Shown here piece after piece: positions 35,116 to 45,149 of a stretch of 64,000 nt of DNA. The translations under genes were made by a program, and so were the position numbers. The notes under the pieces were generated by a model, which saw nothing but the letters and a program-made list of their open reading frames with translations, made no database searches and had not been told where the DNA came from. Location of the stretch: positions 930,001-994,000 of the forward strand of contig JBBMOL010000065.1 of NCBI GenBank assembly GCA_037954665.1. Reading direction: 5' to 3'. The stretch's first letter is position 1, and each line of letters starts with the position of its first letter. Source of the stretch: Laguncularia racemosa (lineage: Eukaryota > Streptophyta > Magnoliopsida > Myrtales > Combretaceae).

Positions 35116-35765
35116 TGATGCGAACCCTAGGTATATTAAACCTAGAACCCGACGATCGTGATTTGAAATCGGATCCCCAAGAATCGTCTTGAACAAGCGG
35201 TGAACGGAACTAGACCCCAACCACACCTGTTGATTGAAACCTAAGTTATCAAGATGATTTCCTCAAGCGTTTAGATTGAAGAAATCGAAAGAGTTCTTTT
35301 GCAAAGAACAAAGAGAGAGAAAACCCTCAAAATGTGTATTCAAAACTGTAAAAATCGTAACCCTAGCGTTTTGACAAGAGGGTATTTATACTTCCTCGTA
35401 CAATGTCTTGAAAAGGAAAATACGCGGAAAGAAATAATAAGATACGCGTAGTACACGGTTTAATACACGCCCGTGCCTTTTGGCCGTGTGTTCTTCTGTG
35501 AGAATTCTAGACACACGGTTGTGCCGCTGGCCATGCTATTAAGCCGTGTTAAATACACACGGTCATGATACACGGCCATGTATGGGAACCGTGTATGGAT
35601 TCTCCCTTGGTAAAGCTCGGTTCCTTCTCTTGCAGCTCCATCACTAATCCTTGCAAAGCTTCTCTCATCCGCTTAGCCCTAGCTCTTGCCATTGGACCTC
35701 CAATACCATGTAACGGGTCATTGGACTTTGACTCTTGAACTCTTGATGCTAGCTGATCCCCATCA
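35116..35765 (-). repeat. 3' LTR of the CRM-like element
   Basis: On the minus strand it starts TGATGGGGATC and ends GGGTTCGCATCA, with TGATG/CATCA terminal inverted repeats. It includes the last part of the pol frame (about 35549-35765), several ACACGGCC/GGCCGTGT motifs at about 35450-35590 and a TATAAATA box (35393-35400, minus). It differs from the 5' LTR in two positions near 35541-35547, one near 35577 and one near 35690. Confidence 0.95.
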
Positions 35766-35989
35766 TTCCCTCCTTCCTCGAAAAGATTCGTCCTCGAATC
35801 ACCTGCATCATATAGAGTAAGGTCAGAAACATTAAAAGTTGCGCTTACATTACCATAGTGACTTGGTAAGTCAATCTTATAAGCGTTGTCATTGATGCGC
35901 TCCAACACTTGGAATGGCCCATCTCCCCTAGGGTGCAACTTAGATTTTCGCTGTTCAGCAAATCGCTCCTTTCTCAGATGCACCCACAC
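35549..35989 (-). pseudogene. Integrase C-terminal domain and CR-like tail of the CRM-like element
   Basis: The frame continues from the integrase after a TAG at 35990-35992 (a Trp codon is likely in the ancestor). It reads GPFQVLERINDNAYKIDLPS and NVSDLTLYDAG, typical of the end of chromovirus integrases, and then a basic tail GPMARARAKRMREALQG. No classical chromodomain is visible, as in CRM group elements with a CR motif. The last 72 codons lie inside the 3' LTR, and the PPT overlaps the NLFEEGGND codons. Confidence 0.8.
35766..35779 (-). other. Polypurine tract of the CRM-like element
   Basis: On the minus strand this reads GAGGAAGGAGGGAA, directly followed by the TGATG start of the 3' LTR. 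It also encodes pol residues. Confidence 0.85.
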
Positions 35990-36901
35990 CTAATCTCCTG
36001 GATGGAAAACAACCTTCACACGACCCTTATTGGCCTGGCGAGCATAATGCTCATTTTTCTTCTCAATGTTAGCCCGAACCTGAGCATGCAATTCCCACAC
36101 AAATTCTGCCTTTTTCTTTCCATCAAGATCAACAAATTCATTAACAGGCAAAGGCAAAATATCCAGTGGAGTCAAAGGATTAAAACCATACACAATCTCA
36201 AATGGAGAGTAAGATGTAGTGGAATGCACAGTCCTATTATATGCAAATTCTACATGTGGTAGACAGTTCTCCCATTGTTTCAAATTTTTATGAATCACAG
36301 CACGCAACAGGGTTGAAAGAGTCCTATTGACTACTTCGGTCTGACCATCAGTTTGAGGATGTGCAACAGTAGAGAACAACAACTTAATGCCTAGCCTATT
36401 CCACAAGGTACGCCAAAAATGACTCAAGAATTTCACATCCCTATCACTCACAATAGAATTAGGTAAGCCATGCAATCGCACAATCTCTCTGAAGAACAAT
36501 TCAGCAATATGTTGTGCATCATTAGTTTTAGAACAGGCAATGAAGTGAGCCATCTTACTAAACCTATCAACAACAACAAATATGCTATCCTTTCCATTTT
36601 GAGACCGTGGTAACCCTAACACAAAATCCATAGAAATGTCAGTCCAGGGTTGATTAGGCACGGGTAATGGAATGTATTCTCCATGGGGCATTACTTTGGA
36701 TTTAGCCTGTCTACATGCAATGCACTTGTCACACATAGTTTGCACATCATGCTTCATTTTTGGCCAATAAAAGTGTTCATGCAAAATATCCAAAGTCCTT
36801 TTAACACCAAAGTGTCCCATTAAACCACCCCCATGTGTTTCCCTCAGAAGCAATTCACGCACAGAACTTTTAGGCACACACAACCTATCTTTCTTAAACA
36901 A
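35990..36901 (-). pseudogene. Integrase region of the CRM-like element
   Basis: After a TAA at 36959-36961 the same frame resumes. It shows the zinc-binding region (HGGGLMGHFGVKRTL ... CDKCIAC) and the integrase core with MDFVLGLP, SDRDVKFLS and PQTDGQTEVVN, so the D, D and E residues are in place. The core itself is uninterrupted for 304 codons. It would insert the cDNA, in CRM elements preferentially into centromeric chromatin. Confidence 0.9.
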
Positions 36902-36958
36902 GTACCCATCATGCCTATAAAAGTCAGCATATCCAGACTCAGCACAAGCGGCCCAAAT

Positions 36959-38476
36959 TTAACCAAAATCAGCATCAGTTTCATACAATTCCTTAATGAG
37001 TTCAAATCCAAGCAATCCAGTATGCAAAGAAGTCAAAAGTGAGTACCTACGAGAAAGTGCATCAGCCACCACATTCTCTTTTCCTTGCTTGTATTTAATC
37101 ACATACGGGAATGTCTCAATGAATTCCAGCCACTTTGCATGCCTCTTGTTCAACTTACCTTGAGTTTTTAGAAACTTCAAGCTCTCATGATCGGAATGAA
37201 TGATGAACTCCTTAGGCCATAGGTAATGTTGCCAAGTTTGCAAGGTCCTCACCAAAGCATATAACTCCTTGTCATAGACTGGGTAATTTAATGCAGCGCC
37301 ATTGAGTTTTTCGCTAAAATAAGCGATCAGTTTGGATTCCTGCATCAAAACACCACCAATACCCTTCCCAGAAGCATCGCATTCAATCTCAAAGACCTTC
37401 TCAAAATTAGGTAGAATAAGTAATGGTGCGTTAGTCAACTTACCTTTCAAAGCATTAAAAGCCTCCTCATGCACTTTAGTCCACCTAAACTCAGCATTCT
37501 TCTTAACAAGATCATTTAAAGGAGCAGCTATAGAACTAAAGTCCCTAACAAACCTCCTATAAAAACTTGCTAACCCATGAAAGCTTCTGACCTCACTTGC
37601 GTTCCTAGGTGTTGGCCACTCCCTGATCGCCTTCACCTTTTCTTCATCCATAGAAATCCCATCTGCACCTACAACAAATCCAAGAAAAACCACAGATTCC
37701 ATACAAAAGGTGCACTTTTTCAAGTTTGCATACAACTTGTTTTCTCGTAAAACAGTAAACACACTTTGTAAATGCTGAACATGTTCATTTAAAGTCGTGC
37801 TGTAAACTAAGATATCATCAAAGTATACAACAACAAACTTTCCAATGAAAGCGCGAAGAACATGATTCATCAACCTCATAAATGTGCTAGGCGCATTTGT
37901 TAGTCCAAAAGGCATTACCATCCACTCATATAAGCCATATTTAGTTTTAAAAGCCGTTTTCCACTCATCGCCCTCTTTCATGCGAATTTGGTAATAGCCA
38001 TTCTTTAAATCAATTTTGGAAAACAAACAAGCTCCATGCAACTCATCAAGCATATCATCAAGTCTAGGGATAGGATGTCTATACTTAACTGTGATCTTGT
38101 TGATTGCTCGACAGTCAACACACATCCGCCATGTTCCATCCTTCTTGGGAACCAGGATGACAGGAACTAAGCATGGACTGAGGCTTTCTCTCACAAACCC
38201 CTTCTCTACTAGATCATCAACCTGCCTTTAAATCTCCTTAGTTTCCTCTGGATTGGCCCGATAAGCTGGCCGATTAGGAATGGAAACACCTGGGATAAAG
38301 TCAATCTGGTGCCCAATGCCTCTTAGTGGAGGCAATCCCCTTGGTACTTCCTCAGGAAACAAGTCCTCGTATTCCTGCAAAAGAGACACAACCACACTTG
38401 GCAACGAAGAGTTAAGATTAGTAGTAGAAAAATACAAATCCTTATACATAAGTACAAGTAGTTGTTTCCTGGCCAC
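36959..38476 (-). pseudogene. Reverse transcriptase and RNase H region of the CRM-like element
   Basis: One frame with one internal stop (TAA at 38228-38230, a Gln codon expected). The part before RT reads EEYEDLFPEEVPRGLPP. RT motifs include VPKKDGTWRMCVDCRAIN, MPFGLTNAPSTFM and YFDDILVYS. RNase H motifs follow (DASGKGIGGVL, KELYALV, IHSDHESLKFL, VADALSRR). The segment ends at TAA 36959-36961. All catalytic residues appear present; only stops disable it. Confidence 0.92.
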
Positions 38477-38590
38477 TATTGCACTCTTAACCTCACTTTT
38501 TCTTGCAACTCCACTCAGTCTGTTAAGCTCTTCACTCTCTTAGCTCACAAGTGTTTGCCTCTCACTCTTTCTTTCTTTTGCACTCTTTTC

Positions 38591-40240
38591 TTATCCACTC
38601 AAGTGTTTCTCTCTAAACTCTTTTGCTAGCCTCACTTGATCCTCACAAGCCTCCCATGGTTTCTGAGGAGTTAGAACCACATTTCTCTTGTTTAAGACAA
38701 AAGAGTAATGGTTCTTGTACCCATCATACATTACCCTCCTATCGAACTGCCATGGTCGCCCCAACAATATGTGACTAGCCTGCATGGGAACTACATCACA
38801 CATCACCTCATCATGATAGCTCCCAATAGAGAATGAAATAAGAACCTGCCTGGTCACCTTCACTTCCCCACACTCGTTCAACCACTGTAACCGGTATGGT
38901 TTCTGATGCTTCAAAGTCTTCAATCTCAATTTATCAACCAATAAGGTACTAGCAACATTAGTACAGCTACCACTGTCAATGATCAAGCTGCATACCTTTT
39001 TCTGTACATGACATCGGGTGTGAAAAATATGCTCTCGCTGAACCCCTTCACCATCATCCTTAGGCCGAGTACTAAGGACTCGCCTAGTAACTAGTAATTC
39101 CCCACTCACGGGTCCCTCAACGTCCACATCACTACCATCCTCCAATGGTGGCATGTCATCATCACTGGAACTAATACTCTCCACATCTCCATTATCCCGA
39201 ATGATCATGGCCCTTTGATTTGGACATTGAGATGCAATATGTCCAAACCCCTGACACCTGAAACATTTGACATCACGAGTTCTAGTGAATGGTTTAGTGT
39301 TAGATTTACCTTTAGAGGAAGTAACTAGACTCTTGGCCTTCACATCCTCTTTTGGTTTTGAGTCTGCAGTGTTCTTCTTCCAATTTGACTTCCATGAAGG
39401 GTTAGAAGTCGCCCAAGATTTAGAATTCCCTTTATACTTCAACTGCTTCTCTACCTTGATCGCCTTATGCAACAATTCCTCAATATCCACATATTGTTGT
39501 AGGTCTACTACATCAGCGATCTCCCTATTCAACCCATTAATGAATCTAGCCATTGTAGCCTCATCTTCTTCATCCACGTTAGCTCTAATCATAGCTATCT
39601 CCATCTCTTTATAATAATCCTCTACACTCCTGGACCCTTGTGTCAACCCTTGTAATTTCCTATGCAAATCCCTGTAATAGTGACTAGGGATAAATCTCTT
39701 CTGCATGATTGTTTTCATCTCAGTCCAAGTGCTAACAGGCCTCTCACCATACCTTCTCCTATTACGCACCAGCTGATCCCACCACACACTGGCATAATCA
39801 GAAAATTCAATCGCAGTTAACTTTATCTTCTTCTCCTCACTGTAATTATGACAATCAAATACATGGTCCACTTTTCTTTCCCACTCTAAATACAGCTCTG
39901 GATCATTCTTCCCTTGAAAGGAAGGTATCTTCATCTTAATACTACCCAAATTACCATCTCGCCGTTGGGTATCTCTTCTCTCCCTCATGAAACCATATTC
40001 CCCTGAATCAGTATCCTCCTTCTCTTCTATACTCACTCCCCCTCTATAATGCCTATTGGTTCTTCTCCCCACAACATTACTACCTGACGGTTCCCTACTC
40101 TGCTCCATCTTATCTAACCTCTCATGGACTTGCTCCATTTCAGCACTCATCATTTTCCTCATCTCACCGAATAATGCCTCAAACATCAGTTTATTATCTA
40201 CGCCTCCCTTCTCTCCACTAGTAGGACTTTGACTAGACAT
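38591..40240 (-). pseudogene. Gag and protease region of the CRM-like element, 549 codons open
   Basis: It starts MSSQSPTSGEKGG. The gag core (IPSFQGKNDPELYLEWERKV ... EFSDYASVWWDQL) is followed by a CCHC zinc knuckle CFRCQGFGHIASQC (about residue 325) and a protease active site LIIDSGSCTNVAS (about residue 420). The open frame ends at a TAA at 38591-38593; the same frame continues past it and a second TAA (38540-38542) into the RT part, so gag and pol form one continuous frame in the ancestor. Host-type regulation is only the LTR promoter. Confidence 0.9.
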
Positions 40241-40772
40241 ATTGCTACAACAAAAAGGTTAGAAATAACACACAAAAATATATAAACCTCACAATTCACT
40301 CCCTCACCTGTTTACACTCACATATGTGAATTCACTCGTGTTTCGTTCAATAAATAGATGATCCTCACAACTCGCTCTTATAGGCCCTTTGATCAGAACT
40401 CAATCAAATTTCTTTAACATAAACCACTAAGGCAACTCAACCTTTCAAACAAACGATTCCAAGTCAACAGCCAATTAAGAGAAAAATACGGACAAGGACT
40501 CCAATTAGGGACACGATTGAATACAATCGAATGAAGAGGACTATAAACACTGAATTACTAAAATGTTCTTCGTTCTTTGTTTTTTTTTTTTATACGAATT
40601 TCTCTTCTTCTTTCTTTTTTTTTTTTCAATACGAATTTCCAGATGAACAACGAACAGGTAACAATTCAGAAGACTTGAATTCCTACGGCAAATAAAACAA
40701 TTTTTTTTTTTTATACGAAGACAACGATAATTAAAAAAAAAAGGATAGAATTACTTGAATCAAGAAGCCGAA

Positions 40773-40784
40773 GCTCTGATACCA
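40773..40784 (-). other. Primer binding site, initiator tRNA-Met type
   Basis: On the minus strand this is TGGTATCAGAGC, the standard plant iMet-tRNA PBS, two bases after the end of the 5' LTR. Confidence 0.95.
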
Positions 40785-40786
40785 AA

Positions 40787-41436
40787 TGATGCGAACCCTA
40801 GGTATATTAAACCTAGAACCCGACGATCGTGATTTGAAATCGGATCCCCAAGAATCGTCTTGAACAAGCGGTGAACGGAACTAGACCCCAACCACACCTG
40901 TTGATTGAAACCTAAGTTATCAAGATGATTTCCTCAAGCGTTTAGATTGAAGAAATCGAAAGAGTTCTTTTGCAAAGAACAAAGAGAGAGAAAACCCTCA
41001 AAATGTGTATTCAAAACTGTAAAAATCGTAACCCTAGCGTTTTGACAAGAGGGTATTTATACTTCCTCGTACAATGTCTTGAAAAGGAAAATACGCGGAA
41101 AGAAATAATAAGATACGCGTAGTACACGGTTTAATACACGCCCGTGCCTTTTGGCCGTGTGTTCTTCTGTGAGAATTCTAGACACACGGTTGTGCCGCTG
41201 GCCGTGCTGTTAAGCCGTGTTAAATACACACGGTCATGATACACGGCCGTGTATGGGAACCGTGTATGGATTCTCCCTTGGTAAAGCTCGGTTCCTTCTC
41301 TTGCAGCTCCATCACTAATCCTTGCAAAGCTTCTCTCATCCGCTTAGCCCTAGCTCTTGTCATTGGACCTCCAATACCATGTAACGGGTCATTGGACTTT
41401 GACTCTTGAACTCTTGATGCTAGCTGATCCCCATCA
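40787..41436 (-). repeat. 5' LTR of the CRM-like element
   Basis: It is the partner of 35116-35765 (offset 5671) with the same TGATG/CATCA termini and the TATA box at 41064-41071 on the minus strand. It carries an LTR copy of the pol tail frame (up to 41436). TSD TGTTC follows at 41437-41441. Between the PBS and the gag start (40241-40772) is an AT-rich leader with T-runs. Confidence 0.95.
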
Positions 41437-41441
41437 TGTTC

Positions 41442-43032
41442 CCACATCCAAGCTCTTATAGTTTTTGTTAAAGGATATTAACTATTATGTACATCTATCC
41501 CTAGGAGCCATCTGGCATAGAGATTTTGGTGTAAAGTGGTTTGTGTTTTCGACTATGTTTCAGTCATTACATGTGCTTGAATAGTCAAGGTTATATTCCA
41601 TAGGGAGCATTAACTAAGAATTAGATTATAGTATTTTAACCCTAAGCTAAGTTACTAAATTGTGGTGTTAACGATAGAAATTAAACTAATCAACTAACTA
41701 ATGGATTAGCTACATGAAGAACACTAAATTTAAGGTAGGGAATCATGATTTCCCTATCCTTTGTATTATCAATTTTAAATGAGACTAATTAATTAAGTTA
41801 TAAACAGATTCATTTAAACTCGCTTCCCTTTCGAGTTGTTAAAGTTCTAGTTATTGAAAGAACATCCCTTTTGAGTAGTTCTTCTATAGCTAGTCCCTAA
41901 CACAAATTTAGCTACTCTAGTAGCATTTTAGACTTATGCATGTGTCCATGTCATGAATCTCAACTCCAATCGCCTTAAGTGAATGAATCCTAAAATTAAA
42001 TTAAAACAGCATGTTTCTATGTTGAAAGTGAATTTTATATCAAGTTTATTTAAACTCCCAAATCCCTCTCAAATATATTGAGTCTTGTTTCATATAAAAA
42101 CTATTTAAGAAGCAAACTTTACATGAAAAAGAACTAGAATAGTCAAAACATAAATTACTTAAAACCTATTTTTTAAACAAGTCAATAATCACATAAATGC
42201 ATTAAATTGTACCATAATCCTACTAAACCTAGTTGAGCTTATTATTTTAAAGAGAAGACAACACAAATAAATATAATCCATTAATAGAACTAATAGAGGA
42301 AAGAAGAACCCCAAAGATGGGTCACAGTCCTCAACCCCATTTTCCTAATGATCCATGATGGATTTGATGCCCACAATACTTTAGGAATCTAAAGTTTTAG
42401 CTAAGTATGAAGTTACAAGTAAAAATCCTTAGCAAAAGTGCTCCGCCAAATACAAACATTAAATTTTAAATGGATAAGTCATGAAATTCTTAATATAGCT
42501 ATTGCACACAAATACAAACATATGCCACATTGCATACAAATATAAGCCACTTTTGTTTAAAACAATATGATACATGTAACCACTCCTTTAAAAACAAAAG
42601 AGAAATTAATGTTAGCAAGTACACTAGATGGCATGTGCACTAATAATTCTAGTTAGATCAAGTCAAACTCACAAGGATAAGGCCTAGTTCCTATCTATAT
42701 ATTAGTCTTATATATCTAGGCTAAACAAACTTTACTAACTTATAAAATCTAAATATACTCTTAATGAATATTAAATATGGGAGTACCAACACCTAAAGGA
42801 TAAAATCAATGAACAAGCAAATGAAATACTAGGATGACAAGTTGCCGATCATGATGTTAAAATTTATTTTATTTTATTATTGGATACTTACTTGGTTTAT
42901 ATTATTTCCTTTGAGTTCTCTTCCAATTTATCAAAGTATTAAAGCTTAGTAATCACCTTCTCCTAAAGTGTGAATTACCCTAATTAATTAAACTAATCTT
43001 TTTATACCTAAATAAGATTAATTAGTTAATTA
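41442..43032. other. Intergenic/TE-derived AT-rich region without recognised genes
   Basis: No ORF above background. Segments like ttcgagttgttaaagttcta and agaacatcccttttgagtag look like untranslated parts of old retrotransposons, but no LTR or PBS is seen. It is the former continuation of the sequence left of 35111, separated by the CRM-like insertion. Confidence 0.4.
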
Positions 43033-43307
43033 GCTATTGTAAACACCCCATTTTTGCCCTAAGAATTAATAATAATTAATAATAATCAATTTTCAATTTT
43101 TTTTAATTTTTCTCTAATTTAGCAAAAATAATAAAAATATTCAAAAAAATAAAAATAAATAGGAAAACACATCAATTTTGAAAAATGATTTCAGAAATGG
43201 CAATAATAAGGAATAAATAATTTTACAAATTTTTGAAATTTCAAAAAAAAAAAAATTCGCATTGCATATATGCAATTTGCAAAATTAACAAAATCAGGAA
43301 AATGAGC

Positions 43308-43363
43308 TAGCTCAACTGGTTCGAGCCGTGGCTAAGTGGGTGCGAGGTCGTGGGTTCGAAACT
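43308..43363 (+). promoter_or_regulatory. tRNA-like stretch with Pol III A and B boxes in the LTR
   Basis: TAGCTCAACTGG (43308-43319) fits the A-box/D-arm consensus, and GGTTCGAAACT (43353-43363) fits the B-box/T-loop. A-start to B-start is 45 bases, the usual tRNA spacing. The surroundings (ctggttcgagc and gaggtcgtgggttcgaa) look like a tRNA or the head of a tRNA-derived SINE. This is the best-preserved of three copies (others at 52817 and 7227). A complete cloverleaf is not evident. Confidence 0.6.
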
Positions 43364-43703
43364 CGGGGGAAGCAGTTTCCGCGTTTTGTGTTTTTTCATT
43401 TACCCAGGACACATGGCAGCATCTGATTGGCTGGAGGGAACGTACGCACCGGACGCGTGATCGTTTTCAACCTCGGTCCGAGATCGCCGGCAAGGGGAAA
43501 AATTCGAATTTCGGCCGTTTCGATTCGATTTTTTGCACAAATCCGACAGATATTCAACAGAATTGAGATAAGCATCATCTAATTGGAATCAAATCTCAAC
43601 AAATCAAAGGATTTATACGAATCGGAGTTGGTTCATTTAACCGTCGATCCGATTTACTTCGATCGGAGGAAATCCGAGCTTATCCAGCTCGAGTTCAAGC
43701 GCC

Positions 43704-43711
43704 TATAAATA
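43704..43711 (+). promoter_or_regulatory. LTR TATA box (Ogre-type solo LTR)
   Basis: TATAAATA is followed by GAGGAGGAG, in the position shared with the other two Ogre-type LTRs, about 290 bp upstream of the splice-donor-like site. Confidence 0.75.
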
Positions 43712-45149
43712 GAGGAGGAGAGGAGGAAGCCAAGGGACAGAAAAAAAGTGAGAGAAATGAGTGAATCGGAGAGCACCAGAGGAGAACCAAAGTCACGACA
43801 GCCGATCGGAGCTGAGCCACCACCAGGAGGCGTTTCTGGAGCAAACCACCGCCACCATTGGATTCACCACCCTTGATAACCTAGGATTTAACACCTCACT
43901 CGCTGAGAACGACCATCGGAACGCCGTCAACGAGCACCCCCCACTGCCATATCCGATCGATCCGACCCGACCCACGCACCGACCCGAATCCAGGTAAGTC
44001 GGATTTTCTGGATTTTTCCAATTTATTTTATTTATTTAGTCCGATTGATTTCTTGTTTTGTTATTTATTTATTAATTTGTTTGTTATTTAGTTATTTATT
44101 TATTTTTATTTCATTTATATTTCAATAAATAGAAATGTTAGAAATTAGATTTTTTAAGATTTAATAATAAAAAATAGTAATTAAAAAATAAATAAGTAAT
44201 AAAATGTAGAAAAATAACAAAAAAATATTAGAAAAATAATAATAAAACTTTAGATTTTAAAATAGGATAGATAATAACTTAGGATAAAATTTTTAACAAA
44301 AATTCCCAAAAATTATAAAATCAATAAAAAAATCATAAGAAAAAAATAATAATAATAAAAATAATAAAAAATCATGAAAACTTTGAAAAATTATAAAAAA
44401 TTGTGGAAGAATAATAAAAATCATAAAAATGATAAAAAAAATCATAAAAATTCATAAAAAATTCATAAATTATAAAAAATAGAAAAAAAATGAGTTTTAG
44501 CACTTAGAAAAATCATTTTCTTCAAATAAATTCGAAATTGATGTTTTTCCCTAAAAATCATTTTCGAAAATCAAATTAAAGTTTAGGCATAGATTTTTTA
44601 GAAAAATCCCAAAAAATGATAAAAACATAAATCAAAAGAGATTTCAAAATTAAAATTCACAAACATACTTAAGATTTTCAGGAAAAACGAACTACGACAT
44701 GTTTGATCCTGAATAGCAGGTACGTAGGTACCCATTCGAGTCAACCCATAAAATGAAATAAAAAAATCATTTTTTTAAATAATTCATTCAAGAACATAAT
44801 AAAAAGCAACAGAAACAAAATAAAAGACATTTCTAGATAGAGACAATTTCAGGAGATTAGGTGGTAACCGTAAGGTTTTAATAGGTTAGCCTCCAGACTT
44901 AGAAACTCTGGTTTTCCCTTTTCCTCTTTTCACAAAAACGAGAAGAGGAAATCACGACGACTAGTGGTCCCAAATTAAGACTAATCCGCTCTTTTAGTCT
45001 TAATTCAATCTTTCCCAACAACAGTTAGGTGACGACTCCAAAATCAAACGAAGTTCCTAACTCAAGTCGAGGATCTATATTAGATGAGCATAGGGTCTAG
45101 TCTAGATCGGATTAGGAATGGGAATTCAAAAATTAGACTCGACAGCTAT

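Larger units (their letters stand above)
35116..41436 (-). mobile_element. Complete CRM-like chromovirus LTR retrotransposon (6321 bp)
   Basis: Two 650-bp LTRs (35116-35765 and 40787-41436) flank gag-PR-RT-RNase H-IN, all on the minus strand. TGTTC is duplicated at the borders (35111-35115 and 41437-41441). The PBS matches initiator tRNA-Met and a PPT lies beside the 3' LTR. The LTRs differ at four sites that I can see, all transitions (about 0.6%), so insertion is recent, about 0.25 million years at 1.3e-8 per site per year. CRM assignment rests on the lack of a classical chromodomain, the pol end running into the LTR and the gag type. Stops in the single gag-pol frame make it non-coding for its own enzymes. 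Confidence 0.93.
43038..45144 (+). mobile_element. Solo LTR of an Ogre-type element (2107 bp) with GCTAT target duplication
   Basis: It starts TGTAAACACCCCATTTTTGC and ends GACTCGACA like the LTRs of elements A and C. GCTAT flanks it at 43033-43037 and 45145-45149, a perfect 5-bp TSD. The internal order is that of the other LTRs: tRNA-like stretch, TATA box (43704), GC-rich leader, CAG|GTAAGT donor (GT at 43994), A/T-rich U5 with aaaatcataaaa iterations. No internal region remains, implying LTR-LTR recombination. Confidence 0.93.

Noticed and set aside
41220..41447. 75-aa minus-strand ORF as separate gene
   Set aside because: It is the 5' LTR copy of the pol tail, lacking upstream codons.
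43761..43997. 78-aa plus-strand ORF in the leader of the solo LTR (and 61-aa at 53366)
   Set aside because: The frames are not conserved between the LTR copies and stop within the presumed exon; at best non-conserved upstream ORFs.
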